Source: Cognatundibacterium jejuense
GTDB lineage: Bacteria > Pseudomonadota > Gammaproteobacteria > Burkholderiales > Burkholderiaceae_D
Length of the DNA: 64,000 bases
Reading direction: 5' to 3'
Assembly (NCBI RefSeq): GCF_014284255.1
Contig: NZ_JACOFV010000007.1
Location: forward strand, 1-64,000
Both the position numbers and the translations under genes were made by a program. The notes below the pieces were generated by a model. That model was not told where the DNA came from, did no database searches, and saw nothing but the letters and a program-made list of their open reading frames with translations. Positions 34,654 through 45,213 of this stretch are shown piece after piece. Numbering within the stretch: the stretch's first letter is position 1; each line of letters begins with the position of its first letter.

Positions 34654-36129
34654 TTATTGCGCCTGAGATTTGACCAAAATAAATTGAGACAGATTGCCAC
34701 GACGAACAAGCAATGCAACGGCTTTTTTTCCATCCAATTTAGCAACCATTGCACTAAATTGTTTGACGTCTTTTACATCAACATTGTTCAGCGTCAAAAT
34801 GACATCGCCCGGGAGTAAGCCAGCAGCAGCCGCTGCGCCATCTACTGTCTCAATGACGACACCCCCACCAGGAAAGTCCTTTTTCTGGGCATCGCTCAAC
34901 TCGGAAGCGTAGACACCTAACACATTGGCCTGGTCTTTCTTGCCCTTCTTATCGGCCTTTTGCGCAGTTTTCTCCGCTTCGATCTCAGCGATGCTCACTC
35001 CCAGCTCACGCAGAGCACCTTTGCGCCAAATTGTGACAACGGCTTTTGATCCAGGCTTAATTGCACCAACAATACGTGGCAAATCTGATGACTTGCTAAT
35101 TGGTTGGCCATTGAACTTCAAAATCACGTCACCATCCTGAATACCGGCTTTTTCAGCGGGTGAGCCTGCCTCGATATGAACGACCAACGCACCTTCTGCT
35201 TTGCTCAGACCGATAGATTCAGCAACATCTTTTGATACTTCGCCAATCTGCACGCCAATGCGTCCACGCGTGACTTTACCTGAAGTTTTTAACTGATCAG
35301 CTACCCGCATAGCTTCATCGATGGGCACTGCAAACGAGATGCCCATGTAACCGCCAGAGCGGCTATAAATTTGCGAGTTAATACCGATCACCTCGCCACG
35401 CATGTTAATCAGCGGACCGCCTGAGTTACCTGGATTGACGGCAACGTCGGTCTGAATTAATGGCAGATATTCGCCAGTATCACGCGCTTTGGCAGAAATA
35501 ATACCGGCAGTGACAGTATTGTCTAACTCGAATGGTGAGCCGATCGCGATCACCCATTCGCCAGCGCGGATCTTATCTGAATCTCCGATTGTTGCTTTTG
35601 GTAATTTGCTGCCTTCGATTTTGATCAAAGCAACATCAGTACGTTTATCGATACCAATCACTTTGGCTTTGAATTCGCGCTTATCAGTCAGCTTGACATA
35701 AATATCCGACGCGCCATCCACCACGTGGGCATTGGTCAGCACAAAACCGTCCTGCGAAATGATAAAGCCGGAGCCAACGCCTCTTGGGATTTCTTCTTGT
35801 TGCTGTGGAACTTGTTTGCGCCCCCGAGGTGCTGGTGCCTGTTTAGGCATGGGCATTCCAAAAAAACGCTGGAAAAACTCTTGCATTTGCTGATCGTCAG
35901 CGCCCATTTCACCCTGCGATTGCTGCGCTTTCTCGGTAGTACGAATATTCACAACAGCAGGTCCCACTTTATCGACCAAATCAGTAAAATCAGGCAATCC
36001 TGTAACCACGGGTGCGGCTTGTGGCGCAGAGGTGGCACTGAGTGCCACGGGGCTAGCCATCGATACACAAAGACCAATAATCAAACCAGATAAAATTTTT
36101 TCAGTAGGAAAATATTTTTTTTTATTCAT
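34654..36129 (-). CDS. mucD: periplasmic Do-family serine protease
   Basis: This ~491-residue DegP/HtrA protein has a signal peptide (ending near ALSATSA). The trypsin-like domain has the triad His in TNAHVVD, Asp in DKRTDVALI and Ser in PGNSGGPLI. Two PDZ domains follow (about 285-370 and 400-490, GALVVHIEAGSPAEKAGIQDGDVIL and AAAGLLPGDVILTL). It degrades or refolds damaged envelope proteins. It is the last gene of rpoE-rseA-rseB-mucD, the order of the mucD/algW-type cluster. The ATG at 36129 is chosen over an upstream GTG at 36141. It is part of the sigma-E response. Confidence 0.93.
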   Translation of the reverse strand: MNKKKYFPTEKILSGLIIGLCVSMASPVALSATSAPQAAPVVTGLPDFTDLVDKVGPAVVNIRTTEKAQQSQGEMGADDQQMQEFFQRFFGMPMPKQAPAPRGRKQVPQQQEEIPRGVGSGFIISQDGFVLTNAHVVDGASDIYVKLTDKREFKAKVIGIDKRTDVALIKIEGSKLPKATIGDSDKIRAGEWVIAIGSPFELDNTVTAGIISAKARDTGEYLPLIQTDVAVNPGNSGGPLINMRGEVIGINSQIYSRSGGYMGISFAVPIDEAMRVADQLKTSGKVTRGRIGVQIGEVSKDVAESIGLSKAEGALVVHIEAGSPAEKAGIQDGDVILKFNGQPISKSSDLPRIVGAIKPGSKAVVTIWRKGALRELGVSIAEIEAEKTAQKADKKGKKDQANVLGVYASELSDAQKKDFPGGGVVIETVDGAAAAAGLLPGDVILTLNNVDVKDVKQFSAMVAKLDGKKAVALLVRRGNLSQFILVKSQAQ

Positions 36130-36199
36130 GGACTTACTCACTTTTATTGCGTGGACAAAATAAATTCAAGTTTTTACTACCAGCGCTGCATCAATCGAT

Positions 36200-37216
36200 T
36201 TATTTGGATTTGAGTTCAATCGAATTGATCACTTGGCGAATTGCTGCTACTGGCACCTCACCTATCACAGTCAGCCAGTAATTTCCTTGTCGTTTAGTCA
36301 TAATCGCCATCGCTCCTTGTTGCAAACTTCCTTCATTACGGCGCTCCAGATCAGGTTCAATAAACACCGAGATAGTCGCCATGCCGTCGGAAAAGATCAT
36401 TTGAATCACTTGGTGCGATGGGACTGCCTTTTTGTCACTCAAGCTTGACGCAGGAGAGGAAATCACCCGCTTCATTTCTTTGATCTTGATAAAACCCGCA
36501 GGCAAGGATTTGACTACCCAGCCTGACACAATATTGGATTGAACCGTCAGATTTTCAATATTCCATTGATTCAGATTTTGAAAACTCGGCTTTAACTTGT
36601 TCTTATCAACGTCACCCAATTTCAATTGAGTAAAAGCAATTTGCTCAATCACCTCATCACGACTATTGACAGTCTGGACACGCAATAACAATCCCGATTG
36701 TTTTTCTGCGCAGAGCTTGTATCCGTAGCGACTCCCGTCTTTAGGAGTCAATGTATAGGTCTGACATTCAAGACCAGCAACCCGGTTTGGCTCGCCCTTC
36801 TTGAAAGTATAGACATCCGGTAATGATTGCGCGTTATGCGAGAACAAAGCAGGAAACACTTCCTGAGTCACGTTCTTTTCTACTTGTATGGTTTTACTAT
36901 CAGGCAAATAACAGGATACTTCATCATTTTTGCGGATATATTCACGAGAATTGCCATCGAGAATTTCAAGCTTTTCCAATTCACCATTCGCGTCAGCATG
37001 GTGGGTGATCTTCGATGTTCTAATCTGGTTTGCTTGTTGATAAACGAACGTCCCAGAATAGTTCAATTTCTGCGGCGATGATTGAATCATGCGTATAAGA
37101 CCTTGCACTTCCAGCTTCTCATCTGCTGCGCTAGTTTGCGTGCCTGCCCAAGCTACACTTACCCCAGTGCTAAGATACACCAGCAATAATGAAAATTGAA
37201 CACGATTAAACCGCAT
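36200..37216 (-). CDS. rseB: sigma-E regulatory protein RseB/MucB
   Basis: This 338-residue periplasmic protein has a signal peptide (to about residue 24, AWA). The lipoprotein-like first domain (LNYSGTFVYQQANQIRTSKITHHADANGE) and the C-terminal domain (VVKSLPAGFIKIKEMKR, VFIEPDL) match MucB/RseB. It binds the periplasmic part of RseA and senses lipopolysaccharide or misfolded proteins, protecting RseA from the protease cascade. It starts 5 bp after rseA, so they are cotranscribed. Confidence 0.93.
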   Translation of the reverse strand: MRFNRVQFSLLLVYLSTGVSVAWAGTQTSAADEKLEVQGLIRMIQSSPQKLNYSGTFVYQQANQIRTSKITHHADANGELEKLEILDGNSREYIRKNDEVSCYLPDSKTIQVEKNVTQEVFPALFSHNAQSLPDVYTFKKGEPNRVAGLECQTYTLTPKDGSRYGYKLCAEKQSGLLLRVQTVNSRDEVIEQIAFTQLKLGDVDKNKLKPSFQNLNQWNIENLTVQSNIVSGWVVKSLPAGFIKIKEMKRVISSPASSLSDKKAVPSHQVIQMIFSDGMATISVFIEPDLERRNEGSLQQGAMAIMTKRQGNYWLTVIGEVPVAAIRQVINSIELKSK

Positions 37217-37221
37217 AATGA

Positions 37222-37902
37222 TTATTTCTCCGATGCGGATTTATTGCTATTCGGCCGATTCACGTATTGCGCTGCATTGCTAATGGCGGGAGAAAACCGT
37301 TGATGCGCGAGGAGATAACTGTCAATTCTCGGATCGCGAACCATGTCAATTTGATTCTGCGCATCCGCATCTTGAGCAGCAGTTACGAAACGTGGCATAT
37401 CGTCTGCCGAGGCGACTTCAGTAGATTCAGATCCAACTGACGTCGAGACGAGTTGAATCTGACGCGCAGAACTATCTGCCTTACTTACCTGCCCCGATGA
37501 AAAATTATCGCGACCAAAATGGGATAATTGTGGGCCAAATGCGAATGCAAACACCGCTGCCGCAGTCGCACTGGCAATTGCCATATAAGAACGGAAGAAC
37601 TGGCGTTTGCCTGTAGTCGACTGCTCCGCCTGATACTTAGCGTGCGCTTCCGGAACGAGTAAAACGGGTTCAGATGCAAAACGATCTGCAAAGCGTTGGC
37701 TAAAATCGCTACTCATCTTTACTGCCAGATCATCTGAATGCAGAACATCCGCGATCAAATGATAGGTATCCCATGCATCTTTTTCATGCTGAGATAAACT
37801 TTGTTTCAGCATGTGTTGCAGTTCGGCGTCGCTTATTTCGCCGTCTTGCATTGCTGATAGGCTTTCGTATTTTGAGATGTCGTTGTTCATTTTATTTGCC
37901 AT
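37222..37902 (-). CDS. rseA: anti-sigma-E factor RseA/MucA
   Basis: This ~226-residue inner-membrane protein starts with the sigma-binding domain (SALQDGEISD-like: LSAMQDGEISDAELQHMLKQ, WDTYHLIADVLHSDD). One transmembrane helix follows at about residues 100-120 (SYMAIASATAAAVFAFAFG), then a periplasmic tail. It holds RpoE inactive until cleaved. The start is uncertain: ATG at 37902 or 37890, neither with a strong ribosome site, which fits coupling to rpoE 40 bp upstream. The helix and order with rpoE and rseB make the assignment firm. Confidence 0.92.
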   Translation of the reverse strand: MANKMNNDISKYESLSAMQDGEISDAELQHMLKQSLSQHEKDAWDTYHLIADVLHSDDLAVKMSSDFSQRFADRFASEPVLLVPEAHAKYQAEQSTTGKRQFFRSYMAIASATAAAVFAFAFGPQLSHFGRDNFSSGQVSKADSSARQIQLVSTSVGSESTEVASADDMPRFVTAAQDADAQNQIDMVRDPRIDSYLLAHQRFSPAISNAAQYVNRPNSNKSASEK

Positions 37903-37942
37903 GGTACTGCGAATTCTAATCAATATTTTTGGTGTGACGCGA

Positions 37943-38545
37943 TTACCAGCGATTATCCAAAGTCGTTCCTAAAACTGGCCGCAATCGTTCTGCAATTGCC
38001 TCACGCGCTCGAAAAATTCTGCTGCGCACAGTGCCGATCGGACACAGCATCACTTCTGCAATTTCATCGTAGCTCAAACCTTCAATTTCCCTGAGGGTGA
38101 TGGCATTTCGTAATTCTTCTGGCAATGCAGACATTGCAGCATTCACTGTTGCAGCAATTTGTTTGCTTGCCAATAAAGACTCCGGCGTATTAATATCTCT
38201 TAGTCCATCCGCATCGGAAAAAGTTTCGGCTTCTTCTACATCACTTTCCGTCGAAGTAGGCGCCCTACGACCTTGCGTCACCAAGTAATTCTTGGCCGTG
38301 TTAATACCAATTCGGTACAGCCAGGTATAAAACGCAGCATCTCCACGAAAATTTGGTAAGGCACGGTACGCCTTAATGAATGCTTCCTGCACCACATCTT
38401 CGGCCTCAGCCTGATCATAGACGAGCCTAGACACGAGCCGCAATAATTTCCGTTGATACTTGGAAACCAGAAGCTCAAATGCCTTTTTATCACCACGCTG
38501 CACGCGCTCGACCAAAATTTGATCTATCTCGCGCTCTGTCGTCAC
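37943..38545 (-). CDS. rpoE: extracytoplasmic-stress sigma factor RpoE
   Basis: This 200-residue ECF sigma factor has region 2 (KKAFELLVSKYQRKLLRLVSRLVYDQAEAEDVVQEAFIKAYRALPNFRGDAAFYTWLYRIGINTAKN), the most conserved part. Region 4 follows with a helix-turn-helix (LPEELRNAITLREIEGLSYDEIAEVMLCPIGTVRSRIFRARE). It directs transcription of envelope-stress genes and usually of its own operon. The start is GTG at 38545, with CAGGATGATTGA upstream. It is the first gene of rpoE-rseA-rseB-mucD. Confidence 0.97.
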   Translation of the reverse strand: MTTEREIDQILVERVQRGDKKAFELLVSKYQRKLLRLVSRLVYDQAEAEDVVQEAFIKAYRALPNFRGDAAFYTWLYRIGINTAKNYLVTQGRRAPTSTESDVEEAETFSDADGLRDINTPESLLASKQIAATVNAAMSALPEELRNAITLREIEGLSYDEIAEVMLCPIGTVRSRIFRAREAIAERLRPVLGTTLDNRW

Positions 38546-38639
38546 TCAATCATCCTGTTTTTTTGCAAAAAACTATTCTATAAAAAATTATTCTGCCTTC
38601 AAAGCACAATTCATACAAACCATAGAGTCATGTATAAAC

Positions 38640-39143
38640 TTAAAAGTTCCCGCCTATTTGGTTTTTCTGCTTACTCCCGCTCAAATGATGCTGACGCGCC
38701 CAAAGCAGACTAACACGCAAATGTTGAAAGCTCAGCGCATCAAGTGAATCCCTCATCACGATCAACGTTCTTTTAGATAAATCATTTTCCAGCATATGCA
38801 AAACCATCAAATCATTCCAGATGACGGCACTAGCGCTCAAACTCACGGCGATACTAGCTTTGAAGTGATTTTCTTTAGTGATCTGGCGCAACACCATAGC
38901 GCCATCCGAGGCAATATCTAAACGCCAAAATCCAATAAGACGCCACTTGCGCAACACGTAACCACAAAGGAGGCTAAAAAACAGAATAACGAATACTGGA
39001 AGGAATACGGAATTAGAAAAAAATGTTAGCTGCTGGTTGAATAGCAATAAGTAGAGAGCAAGACTCGCTAGTGCGCACATGCATAAACTTAACACCAATA
39101 CAATGCGCGACGGTTTAATAACAACATTGAGGGTAATCGACAT
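38640..39143 (-). CDS. YgfX/CptA-like inner membrane protein
   Basis: This 167-residue protein has two adjacent hydrophobic helices near the N-terminus (about residues 12-35 and 45-60), then a soluble tail with LRKWRLIGFWRLDIASDG and LSFQHLRVSLLWARQH. Its layout and its position between fabF and rpoE match the small YgfX-type proteins of betaproteobacteria. In Escherichia coli the homologue was described as a toxin acting on cytoskeletal proteins; the role here is unknown. The ATG at 39143 is used. It lies 95 bp before rpoE and may be cotranscribed with it. Confidence 0.65.
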   Translation of the reverse strand: MSITLNVVIKPSRIVLVLSLCMCALASLALYLLLFNQQLTFFSNSVFLPVFVILFFSLLCGYVLRKWRLIGFWRLDIASDGAMVLRQITKENHFKASIAVSLSASAVIWNDLMVLHMLENDLSKRTLIVMRDSLDALSFQHLRVSLLWARQHHLSGSKQKNQIGGNF

Positions 39144-39150
39144 ACAAAGC

Positions 39151-39188
39151 AAAAAAGGCACTTCGATTCAAAAGAAACGAAGTGCCTT
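39151..39188 (-). terminator. terminator of the fab operon
   Basis: AAGGCACTTCG / CGAAGTGCCTT (11 bp) is followed by TTTT on the minus strand. It lies 19 bp after the fabF stop and separates the fab operon from ygfX-rpoE. Confidence 0.9.
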
Positions 39189-39206
39189 CTCTTTAATGCC
39201 AATGAC

Positions 39207-40448
39207 TTATACTTTGGCGAAAATCAAAGTACCGTTCGTTCCGCCGAAACCGAACGAATTTTTCATCGCATAATCAATCTTCATATCTCTGGCAGTGTTT
39301 GCACAATAGTCCAGATCACATTCAGGATCTTGATTAAAGATGTTCATCGTCGGTGGAGAAACTTGATTATACACAGCCAACACTGTAAATAGTGATTCCA
39401 GACCACCTGCACCACCGAGCAAGTGCCCGGTCATGGATTTGGTTGAATTCACCGTTAACTTGTATGCAGAATCACCAAATGCGGCTTTAATTGCATCAGT
39501 TTCATTTTTGTCACCGAGTGGCGTTGATGTACCATGGGCATTCAAATATTGAATCTGATCAGCACTAATACCCGCATCTTTCAACGCATTGACCATGCTG
39601 CGACGTGGGCCATCCATACTTGGTGAAGTAATGTGATAAGCGTCTCCACTCATCCCAAAACCAAGCACTTCAGCATAAATTCTGGCACCGCGCGCTTTAG
39701 CATGCTCATACTCTTCCAGCACCATCACACCAGCACCTTCGCCCAGAACAAAACCGTCACGGTCTTTATCCCAAGGGCGAGAAGCTGTAGCGGGATCATC
39801 GTTACGAGAAGATAAGGCACGAGCTGAAGCAAAACCACCCAGACCCAAAGGAGAAATCGTCGACTCAGCACCACCGGCAATCATGACATCAGCATCACCG
39901 TACTCAATCATCCGGGCGGCAGAGCCCAAACAATGTAAGCCAGTAGTACAGGCAGTCACTATCGCCAGATTCGGCCCTTTCAGACCAAATTTAATCGATA
40001 AGTGACCAGAAATCATGTTGATAATCGATGCCGGAACAAAGAAAGGGCTGATGCGACGCGGACCGCGCTCCATCAGCGTTTCTTTCGTTTCCTCGATCAG
40101 TGGCAAGCCACCAATACCAGAACCGACGATAACACCGATACGTTCGGAATTTTCTTCGGTAACAGTCAAACCACTATCGTGAAACGCCTGCATCCCGGCA
40201 GCGATGCCATAGTGGATGAAGGTATCCATGTTACGAGCTTCTTTTGCCGGCAAGTACTCTTCGACATTAAAGCCCTTCACTTCCCCAGCAAAATGCGTGG
40301 AAAAAGAAGTTGCGTCAAATTTGGTGATCGTTGCAATACCAGACTGCCCGGCCTTAATTGCTTCCCATGCAGCAGCAACTGTATTGCCAACTGGTGAAAT
40401 GCAACCTAATCCGGTTACGACAACACGACGTTTAAGCGAACGACTCAA
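39207..40448 (-). CDS. fabF: 3-oxoacyl-ACP synthase II
   Basis: This 413-residue thiolase-fold enzyme elongates acyl-ACP with malonyl-ACP in fatty acid synthesis. The catalytic Cys is in [12 protein letters not shown] (about residue 165). The two His are in [11 protein letters not shown] and [13 protein letters not shown]. The GFGGTNGTL glycine loop ends the protein. The start is TTG at 40448 with a strong AGGAG seven bases upstream. It follows acpP by 35 bp, the usual pair. Confidence 0.97.
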   Translation of the reverse strand: MSRSLKRRVVVTGLGCISPVGNTVAAAWEAIKAGQSGIATITKFDATSFSTHFAGEVKGFNVEEYLPAKEARNMDTFIHYGIAAGMQAFHDSGLTVTEENSERIGVIVGSGIGGLPLIEETKETLMERGPRRISPFFVPASIINMISGHLSIKFGLKGPNLAIVTACTTGLHCLGSAARMIEYGDADVMIAGGAESTISPLGLGGFASARALSSRNDDPATASRPWDKDRDGFVLGEGAGVMVLEEYEHAKARGARIYAEVLGFGMSGDAYHITSPSMDGPRRSMVNALKDAGISADQIQYLNAHGTSTPLGDKNETDAIKAAFGDSAYKLTVNSTKSMTGHLLGGAGGLESLFTVLAVYNQVSPPTMNIFNQDPECDLDYCANTARDMKIDYAMKNSFGFGGTNGTLIFAKV

Positions 40449-40483
40449 GCGTTTCTCCTGGATTTGAAAACAAGGTAACTGAA

Positions 40484-40723
40484 TTATGCCTTAACGTGCG
40501 CAGTAGCGTAGTCAATCGCTTGTTGCACAGTGGTGATTTTTTCAGCTTGATCGTCAGGGATTTCCATTTCGAATTCGTCTTCGAGAGCCATCACTAATTC
40601 AACGGTATCTAAAGAATCTGCACCTAAATCATCAACGAAAGAGGATTCAATTTTGATGTCTGCTTCAGCAACACCCAGTTGTTCAGCAACAATTTTCTTA
40701 ACGCGTTGTTCGATATCGGACAT
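40484..40723 (-). CDS. acpP: acyl carrier protein
   Basis: This 79-residue acidic protein carries growing acyl chains. The phosphopantetheine Ser is in [12 protein letters not shown] (Ser37), the hallmark of ACP. The start at 40723 has GGAG upstream; a longer frame to 40747 is not supported. It lies between fabG and fabF. Confidence 0.98.
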   Translation of the reverse strand: MSDIEQRVKKIVAEQLGVAEADIKIESSFVDDLGADSLDTVELVMALEDEFEMEIPDDQAEKITTVQQAIDYATAHVKA

Positions 40724-40873
40724 TTGTATCTCCAGTGAAAAAATCAAAAATAAGGGCCTACAGAAAGTGCGCGCATTTTAGCAGGTTTGTACCTAAAAAA
40801 AGCAAGCTCTAAATTTTCAGCGATAACTCCGGCTAATTTCGCCGAAATCACTGACAATTAACAACAAAATAAA

Positions 40874-41626
40874 TTACGCCAAATACATCCCGCCATTGAC
40901 ATGCAATGTAGTACCAGTAATATAACCTGCATCTGGCGAAGCTAAAAACACGGTAGCGGCAGCAATATCTTCCGGACGACCTAGTTTGGCCATAGGAATT
41001 TGCGCCAAAATTACCGCTTTTTGTTCATCAGTTAATGCTTTGGTCATATCAGTATCAATAAAGCCAGGTGCAATACAGTTGACAGTGATATTGCGGCTAC
41101 CGATTTCACGTGCCAGCGCACGACTCATACCAGCGACACCCGCTTTAGCTGCTGCATAGTTCATCTGACCCGGATTGCCCGACGATCCAACCACGGACGT
41201 AATATTGATGATGCGGCCATGCTTTGCTTTCATCATGCCACGCAATACTGCGCGTGATAAGCGTGCTACTGAATTCAGATTGGTAGAAATGACATTATCC
41301 CACTCATCTTCTTTCATGCGCATCGCCAATTGATCTTGCGTAATCCCGGCATTATTGACAAGAATAGACAGACTTCCAAATTCCTTTTGAATTTCTTCAA
41401 CCAGAGCACTGCAACGCTCAACATCGTTGACGTTAAATGCAACACCTTTACCAGCATCGGCACCAACTTCAGATAAATAAGCCGAAATCGCCTCTGCACC
41501 TGATTCTGTTGTTGCTGTGCCAATTACTTTTGCACCTGCATTTGCCAGAGCAACAGCAATTGCTTTACCAATGCCGCGCGATGCTCCAGTGACCAGCGCT
41601 ACCTGATTTGCTAATGGTTTCGTCAT
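40874..41626 (-). CDS. fabG: 3-oxoacyl-ACP reductase
   Basis: This 250-residue short-chain dehydrogenase reduces 3-oxoacyl-ACP with NADPH. It has the cofactor motif VTGASRGIGKAIA, the NNAG motif (ILVNNAGITQD), the catalytic Ser in ITSVVGSSGNPGQMNYAAAKAG with Tyr and Lys (YAAAK), and the C-terminal ITGTTLHVNGGMYL. Its ATG overlaps the fabD stop by 4 bp, so translation is coupled. Confidence 0.97.
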   Translation of the reverse strand: MTKPLANQVALVTGASRGIGKAIAVALANAGAKVIGTATTESGAEAISAYLSEVGADAGKGVAFNVNDVERCSALVEEIQKEFGSLSILVNNAGITQDQLAMRMKEDEWDNVISTNLNSVARLSRAVLRGMMKAKHGRIINITSVVGSSGNPGQMNYAAAKAGVAGMSRALAREIGSRNITVNCIAPGFIDTDMTKALTDEQKAVILAQIPMAKLGRPEDIAAATVFLASPDAGYITGTTLHVNGGMYLA

Positions 41627-42555
41627 TTTAAGATTTCCAGTACTTTTTCCAAACTTGCTGCATCAAAAATCGCATCACCCAACAGATCACCATGAATACG
41701 CTTCGTCAAACCGGACAATACTTTACCTGGCCCGCATTCAATCAAGTGCGTAATACCGCTCACCTGCATTTCTTTTACAGTCTCAACCCAACGCACCGGA
41801 CTGGCTGCCTGACGAACCAGAGCGTCTTTGATAGAGGCAGGATCCATCACGATTGCCACATCGACATTGTTGATCAATGGAATTGATGGCGCAGAAAAAC
41901 TCACGCCTGCGAGATAGTCGCGCAACTTATCTGATGCTGGCTTCAGTAATGAAGAATGGAAAGGCGCGGATACAGGCAAAACTAATGCACGCTTTGCACC
42001 TTTAGCCTTAGCCAATTCACACGCGCGCTCAACGGCTGCTTTCGTTCCTGCGATAACAACTTGAGCTGGCGCATTAAAATTCACAGCCTCTACAACACCC
42101 ACAACAGAAGCCTCGTGGCAGACGGCAGCAACATCTTCGTCGGACAAGCCTAGAATTGCAGCCATACCACCCTGCCCGACAGGAACTGCCTCTTGCATAG
42201 CCTGGGCACGGAAGCGGACTAAAGGAACCGCGTCTTTAAATGCGATAACGCCGGCTGCGACGAGTGCTGAGTATTCGCCCAGACTATGTCCAGCAACAAC
42301 TTTAGGGGCAGCACCACCAGCAGCAATCCAGGCCCGGTAGCATGCAACCGCTGCCGTTAACATCACTGGCTGCGTGTTGGTGGTCAAATCGAGGTCTTCT
42401 TTTGGACCTTCGGCAATTAATTTACCAAGGTCAAATTGCAACGCATCAGAAGCTTCGGCAACAGTTTGCTGAACGACGGCATTATCAGCAAAACCATTCA
42501 GCATCCCTATCGCCTGCGAACCTTGGCCGGGAAAAACAAATGCAAATTGGGTCAT
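41623..42555 (-). CDS. fabD: malonyl-CoA:ACP transacylase
   Basis: This 310-residue enzyme loads malonyl groups on ACP. It has the N-terminal FVFPGQGSQAIGM, the nucleophile Ser in VAGHSLGEYSALVAAG (about residue 92), and the His in SAPFHSSLLKP (about residue 200). GPGKVLSGLTKRI ends the fold. It lies between fabH and fabG and overlaps fabG. Confidence 0.97.
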   Translation of the reverse strand: MTQFAFVFPGQGSQAIGMLNGFADNAVVQQTVAEASDALQFDLGKLIAEGPKEDLDLTTNTQPVMLTAAVACYRAWIAAGGAAPKVVAGHSLGEYSALVAAGVIAFKDAVPLVRFRAQAMQEAVPVGQGGMAAILGLSDEDVAAVCHEASVVGVVEAVNFNAPAQVVIAGTKAAVERACELAKAKGAKRALVLPVSAPFHSSLLKPASDKLRDYLAGVSFSAPSIPLINNVDVAIVMDPASIKDALVRQAASPVRWVETVKEMQVSGITHLIECGPGKVLSGLTKRIHGDLLGDAIFDAASLEKVLEILK

Positions 42556-42588
42556 GTTTTATATGTCTCTCTTGGGTTATTTTGATAA

Positions 42589-43575
42589 CTACATTTGAAC
42601 GATGGCAGCACCCCAGGTAAATCCACCACCGACACCTTCCAACAAAATTTTGTGACCAGGCTGCACGCGCCCGTCACGCACAGCAGCATCTAAAGCAAGC
42701 GGAATGGATGCTGCCGATGTATTACCATGTTGATCAACCGTAACAACCAACTTATCCATAGGCAAACGCATCTTTTTTGCAGTGCTTTGCATAATGCGGA
42801 TATTTGCCTGATGAGGAATCAGCCAGTCGATATCTGCCGCTTTCAGTCCAGCAGCCTCTAAAGCTTCGTTTGCTACTTTTTCCAACACTGATACTGCTAG
42901 CTTAAAAACCGCCTGACCGTCCATATGCAAATAGCCGCTACCAGCGATCGCATCATTCTGTACCTGCCCTGGCACGCACAATATGTCAGCATAACTACCA
43001 TCAGCATGAAGTTTGGTTGCCAAAACGCCCGGCACTTCTGAGCGAGACATGACGACTGCTCCTGCACCATCACCGAATAAGACGCAAGTTGTGCGATCTT
43101 CAAAATTCAAAATACGCGAGAAAACTTCAGCACCGATAACCAGAGCATTTTTATGTGAGCCCGACTTGATCATGCTATCTGCAATCGACATCGCATACAT
43201 AAAGCCACTACACACCGCCTGCACATCCATTGCTGCAGCACCATTCTTAATGCCCAACTTATTTTGAACGATGCACGCGGTGCTTGGAAAGCCGCCGATA
43301 AAGTCCGGCGTCGAGGTCGCCAAGATAATCATATCAATATCGTTTGGCTGCATCTTGGCTGCGTCCAGCGCTTGCTTTGCTGCAGCGACCGCCAGGTCAC
43401 TGGAATTGACGCCCTCTTCAGCATAATGACGGAAAGAAATCCCGCTGCGAGAAACAATCCACTCATCAGACGTCTCAATTCCCTTCGCAGCAAGCTGATC
43501 TGTCAAATCTTGATTACTAACTCTTCTGGATGGCAAGTAGCTACCGGTACCAATAATTTTGCTAAAAAATGTCAT
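42589..43575 (-). CDS. fabH: 3-oxoacyl-ACP synthase III
   Basis: This 328-residue enzyme starts fatty acid synthesis by joining acetyl-CoA and malonyl-ACP. The catalytic Cys is in [13 protein letters not shown] (about residue 114). The His is in [13 protein letters not shown] and the Asn in [15 protein letters not shown]. It ends with [13 protein letters not shown]. Its ATG overlaps the plsX stop by 4 bp. Confidence 0.97.
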   Translation of the reverse strand: MTFFSKIIGTGSYLPSRRVSNQDLTDQLAAKGIETSDEWIVSRSGISFRHYAEEGVNSSDLAVAAAKQALDAAKMQPNDIDMIILATSTPDFIGGFPSTACIVQNKLGIKNGAAAMDVQAVCSGFMYAMSIADSMIKSGSHKNALVIGAEVFSRILNFEDRTTCVLFGDGAGAVVMSRSEVPGVLATKLHADGSYADILCVPGQVQNDAIAGSGYLHMDGQAVFKLAVSVLEKVANEALEAAGLKAADIDWLIPHQANIRIMQSTAKKMRLPMDKLVVTVDQHGNTSAASIPLALDAAVRDGRVQPGHKILLEGVGGGFTWGAAIVQM

Positions 43576-44648
43576 GCGATCTTCTGTGCCGTTTGGTCGT
43601 TGTTGTCTGGCGTCGCCGGGTCTGCCACCGGCATCAGTATTGCCATTGAAGTTGAAATACGCGTTAAAACATCATTTTTTGCAGCATCAAATGCGCGCTG
43701 TATCGCCCATTCGTAACTGTATTTATCAGCGCTACCATGACTCTTAAACACGATGCCACGCAGACCAAGTAAGCTGCCGCCATTGTAGTTAGATGGATTC
43801 ATGGTGCGGGAGATAGACTTCAAAGCGCCACGCGCAATAATTGCGCCCAGAATATTGAGTGGACTACTTTTAAATGCCTCGGTCAAGGTCGTTTTTACAA
43901 AGCGCCCCATACCTTCTGCAGCTTTTAAAGTGACATTTCCAACAAAACCATCGCACACAACGATATCTGTCGTGCCTTTAAAAATATCATTACCTTCTAC
44001 GTTGCCGTAAAAGTTCAATAGGCCGCGCTCATGGTCAGCGCGCAATAATTGCGCTGTTTTTTTAACGACGTCGTTACCTTTAATATCCTCTTCACCGACA
44101 TTAAGTAAACCTATGCTTGGTTTTTCTCTACCCTCGAGCGCCGAGACCAGAACCGATCCCATAATTGCAAATTGATGTAAATGCAAAGGTTCGCAATCGA
44201 CGTTTGCGCCAAGATCGAGCATGTATGTTGGCTTATTTTTTTGATTTGGCAACATGCCGAAGATGGCCGGCCTGTCGACGCCCTGCATCGTTTTTAATAC
44301 GTAGCGCGAAACAGCCATCAGTGCGCCGGTATTGCCAGCCGATACGCAAGCTTGCGCGTTTCCTTCTTTTACCTGGGTGACGGCAACGCGCATGGAAGAA
44401 TCCTTTTTGCGCCGCAACGCCACTTCGATAGGGTCATCCATTTCCACGGTTTCAGATGCGTGAATGACTTTAATTCTTGGATGCTGGCTAGCGTGATTCT
44501 TTTTTAGTTCAGCGTGAATATTTTCCTCAAGCCCAACCAATAGAAATTCGACGTCGGGCTCACGCTTTGCGAAGGCAACCGCCGCCGCCACGGTAACTGC
44601 AGGTCCGTGATCGCCGCCCATGCAGTCTATGGAAATTTTTATTGTCAT
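43572..44648 (-). CDS. plsX: phosphate acyltransferase
   Basis: This 358-residue peripheral membrane enzyme makes acyl-phosphate from acyl-ACP for phospholipid synthesis. It opens with [44 protein letters not shown] and [16 protein letters not shown] are conserved family blocks. It follows rpmF after a terminator, and overlaps fabH. The length is normal. Confidence 0.96.
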   Translation of the reverse strand: MTIKISIDCMGGDHGPAVTVAAAVAFAKREPDVEFLLVGLEENIHAELKKNHASQHPRIKVIHASETVEMDDPIEVALRRKKDSSMRVAVTQVKEGNAQACVSAGNTGALMAVSRYVLKTMQGVDRPAIFGMLPNQKNKPTYMLDLGANVDCEPLHLHQFAIMGSVLVSALEGREKPSIGLLNVGEEDIKGNDVVKKTAQLLRADHERGLLNFYGNVEGNDIFKGTTDIVVCDGFVGNVTLKAAEGMGRFVKTTLTEAFKSSPLNILGAIIARGALKSISRTMNPSNYNGGSLLGLRGIVFKSHGSADKYSYEWAIQRAFDAAKNDVLTRISTSMAILMPVADPATPDNNDQTAQKIA

Positions 44649-44850
44649 GTGGTGTTACGAAACTTCTGTGCGAAACAGCTAGTGTACCAAATTAGAGGAG
44701 TATTTCAGTTATTTTCATTGCCATTTAGTAATGAAATAAGAAAAAAACTGAAATTCTTTAGGTTTAGAACGGGAAACTTCCCCTCTACGAACCGCGATTT
44801 ACGAATAAAAACCGCTTAAAGACATCTCCCAGCGAAACTTAAAGACGTAA

Positions 44851-44891
44851 AAAAAGCGGCGCCAAGTCTAAGACTCGTTACGCCGCTTTTT
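44851..44891 (-). terminator. terminator between rpmF and plsX
   Basis: AAAAAGCGGCG / CGCCGCTTTTT (11 bp) with a T-run on the minus strand. It lies 16 bp after the rpmF stop, so plsX has a separate promoter or depends on readthrough. Confidence 0.88.
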
Positions 44892-44906
44892 TACTAAAAA
44901 ACGAGA

Positions 44907-45089
44907 TTACTCGTCGTTTTTAGTTTTCAATACTTTACGACCACGGTAAAAGCCGTTAGGGCTGATGTGGTGACGCAGATGTGTTTCACCAGTTGTTGGC
45001 TCGATACCTAACTGTGGTGCAGTCAGGAAATCGTGGGAACGGTGCATGCCACGTTTGGATGGGGATTTTTTATTTTGCTGAACTGCCAT
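44907..45089 (-). CDS. rpmF: 50S ribosomal protein L32
   Basis: This 60-residue ribosomal protein starts [20 protein letters not shown], the invariant L32 N-terminus, and contains [15 protein letters not shown]. It lacks the zinc Cys residues of some L32 forms. The ATG at 45089 follows TAGGAGTTATC. It follows yceD, the usual order. Confidence 0.97.
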   Translation of the reverse strand: MAVQQNKKSPSKRGMHRSHDFLTAPQLGIEPTTGETHLRHHISPNGFYRGRKVLKTKNDE

Positions 45090-45213
45090 GATAACTCCTA
45101 ATACTTCAAAAAATGTTTCTAAAAATTTACACACCTGGCTGAAGAGTGCGAACATCACCAACCAAGAATCCCTAACAATACTTCGACCTGAGTGTTTTTT
45201 CAGAATAATGCCA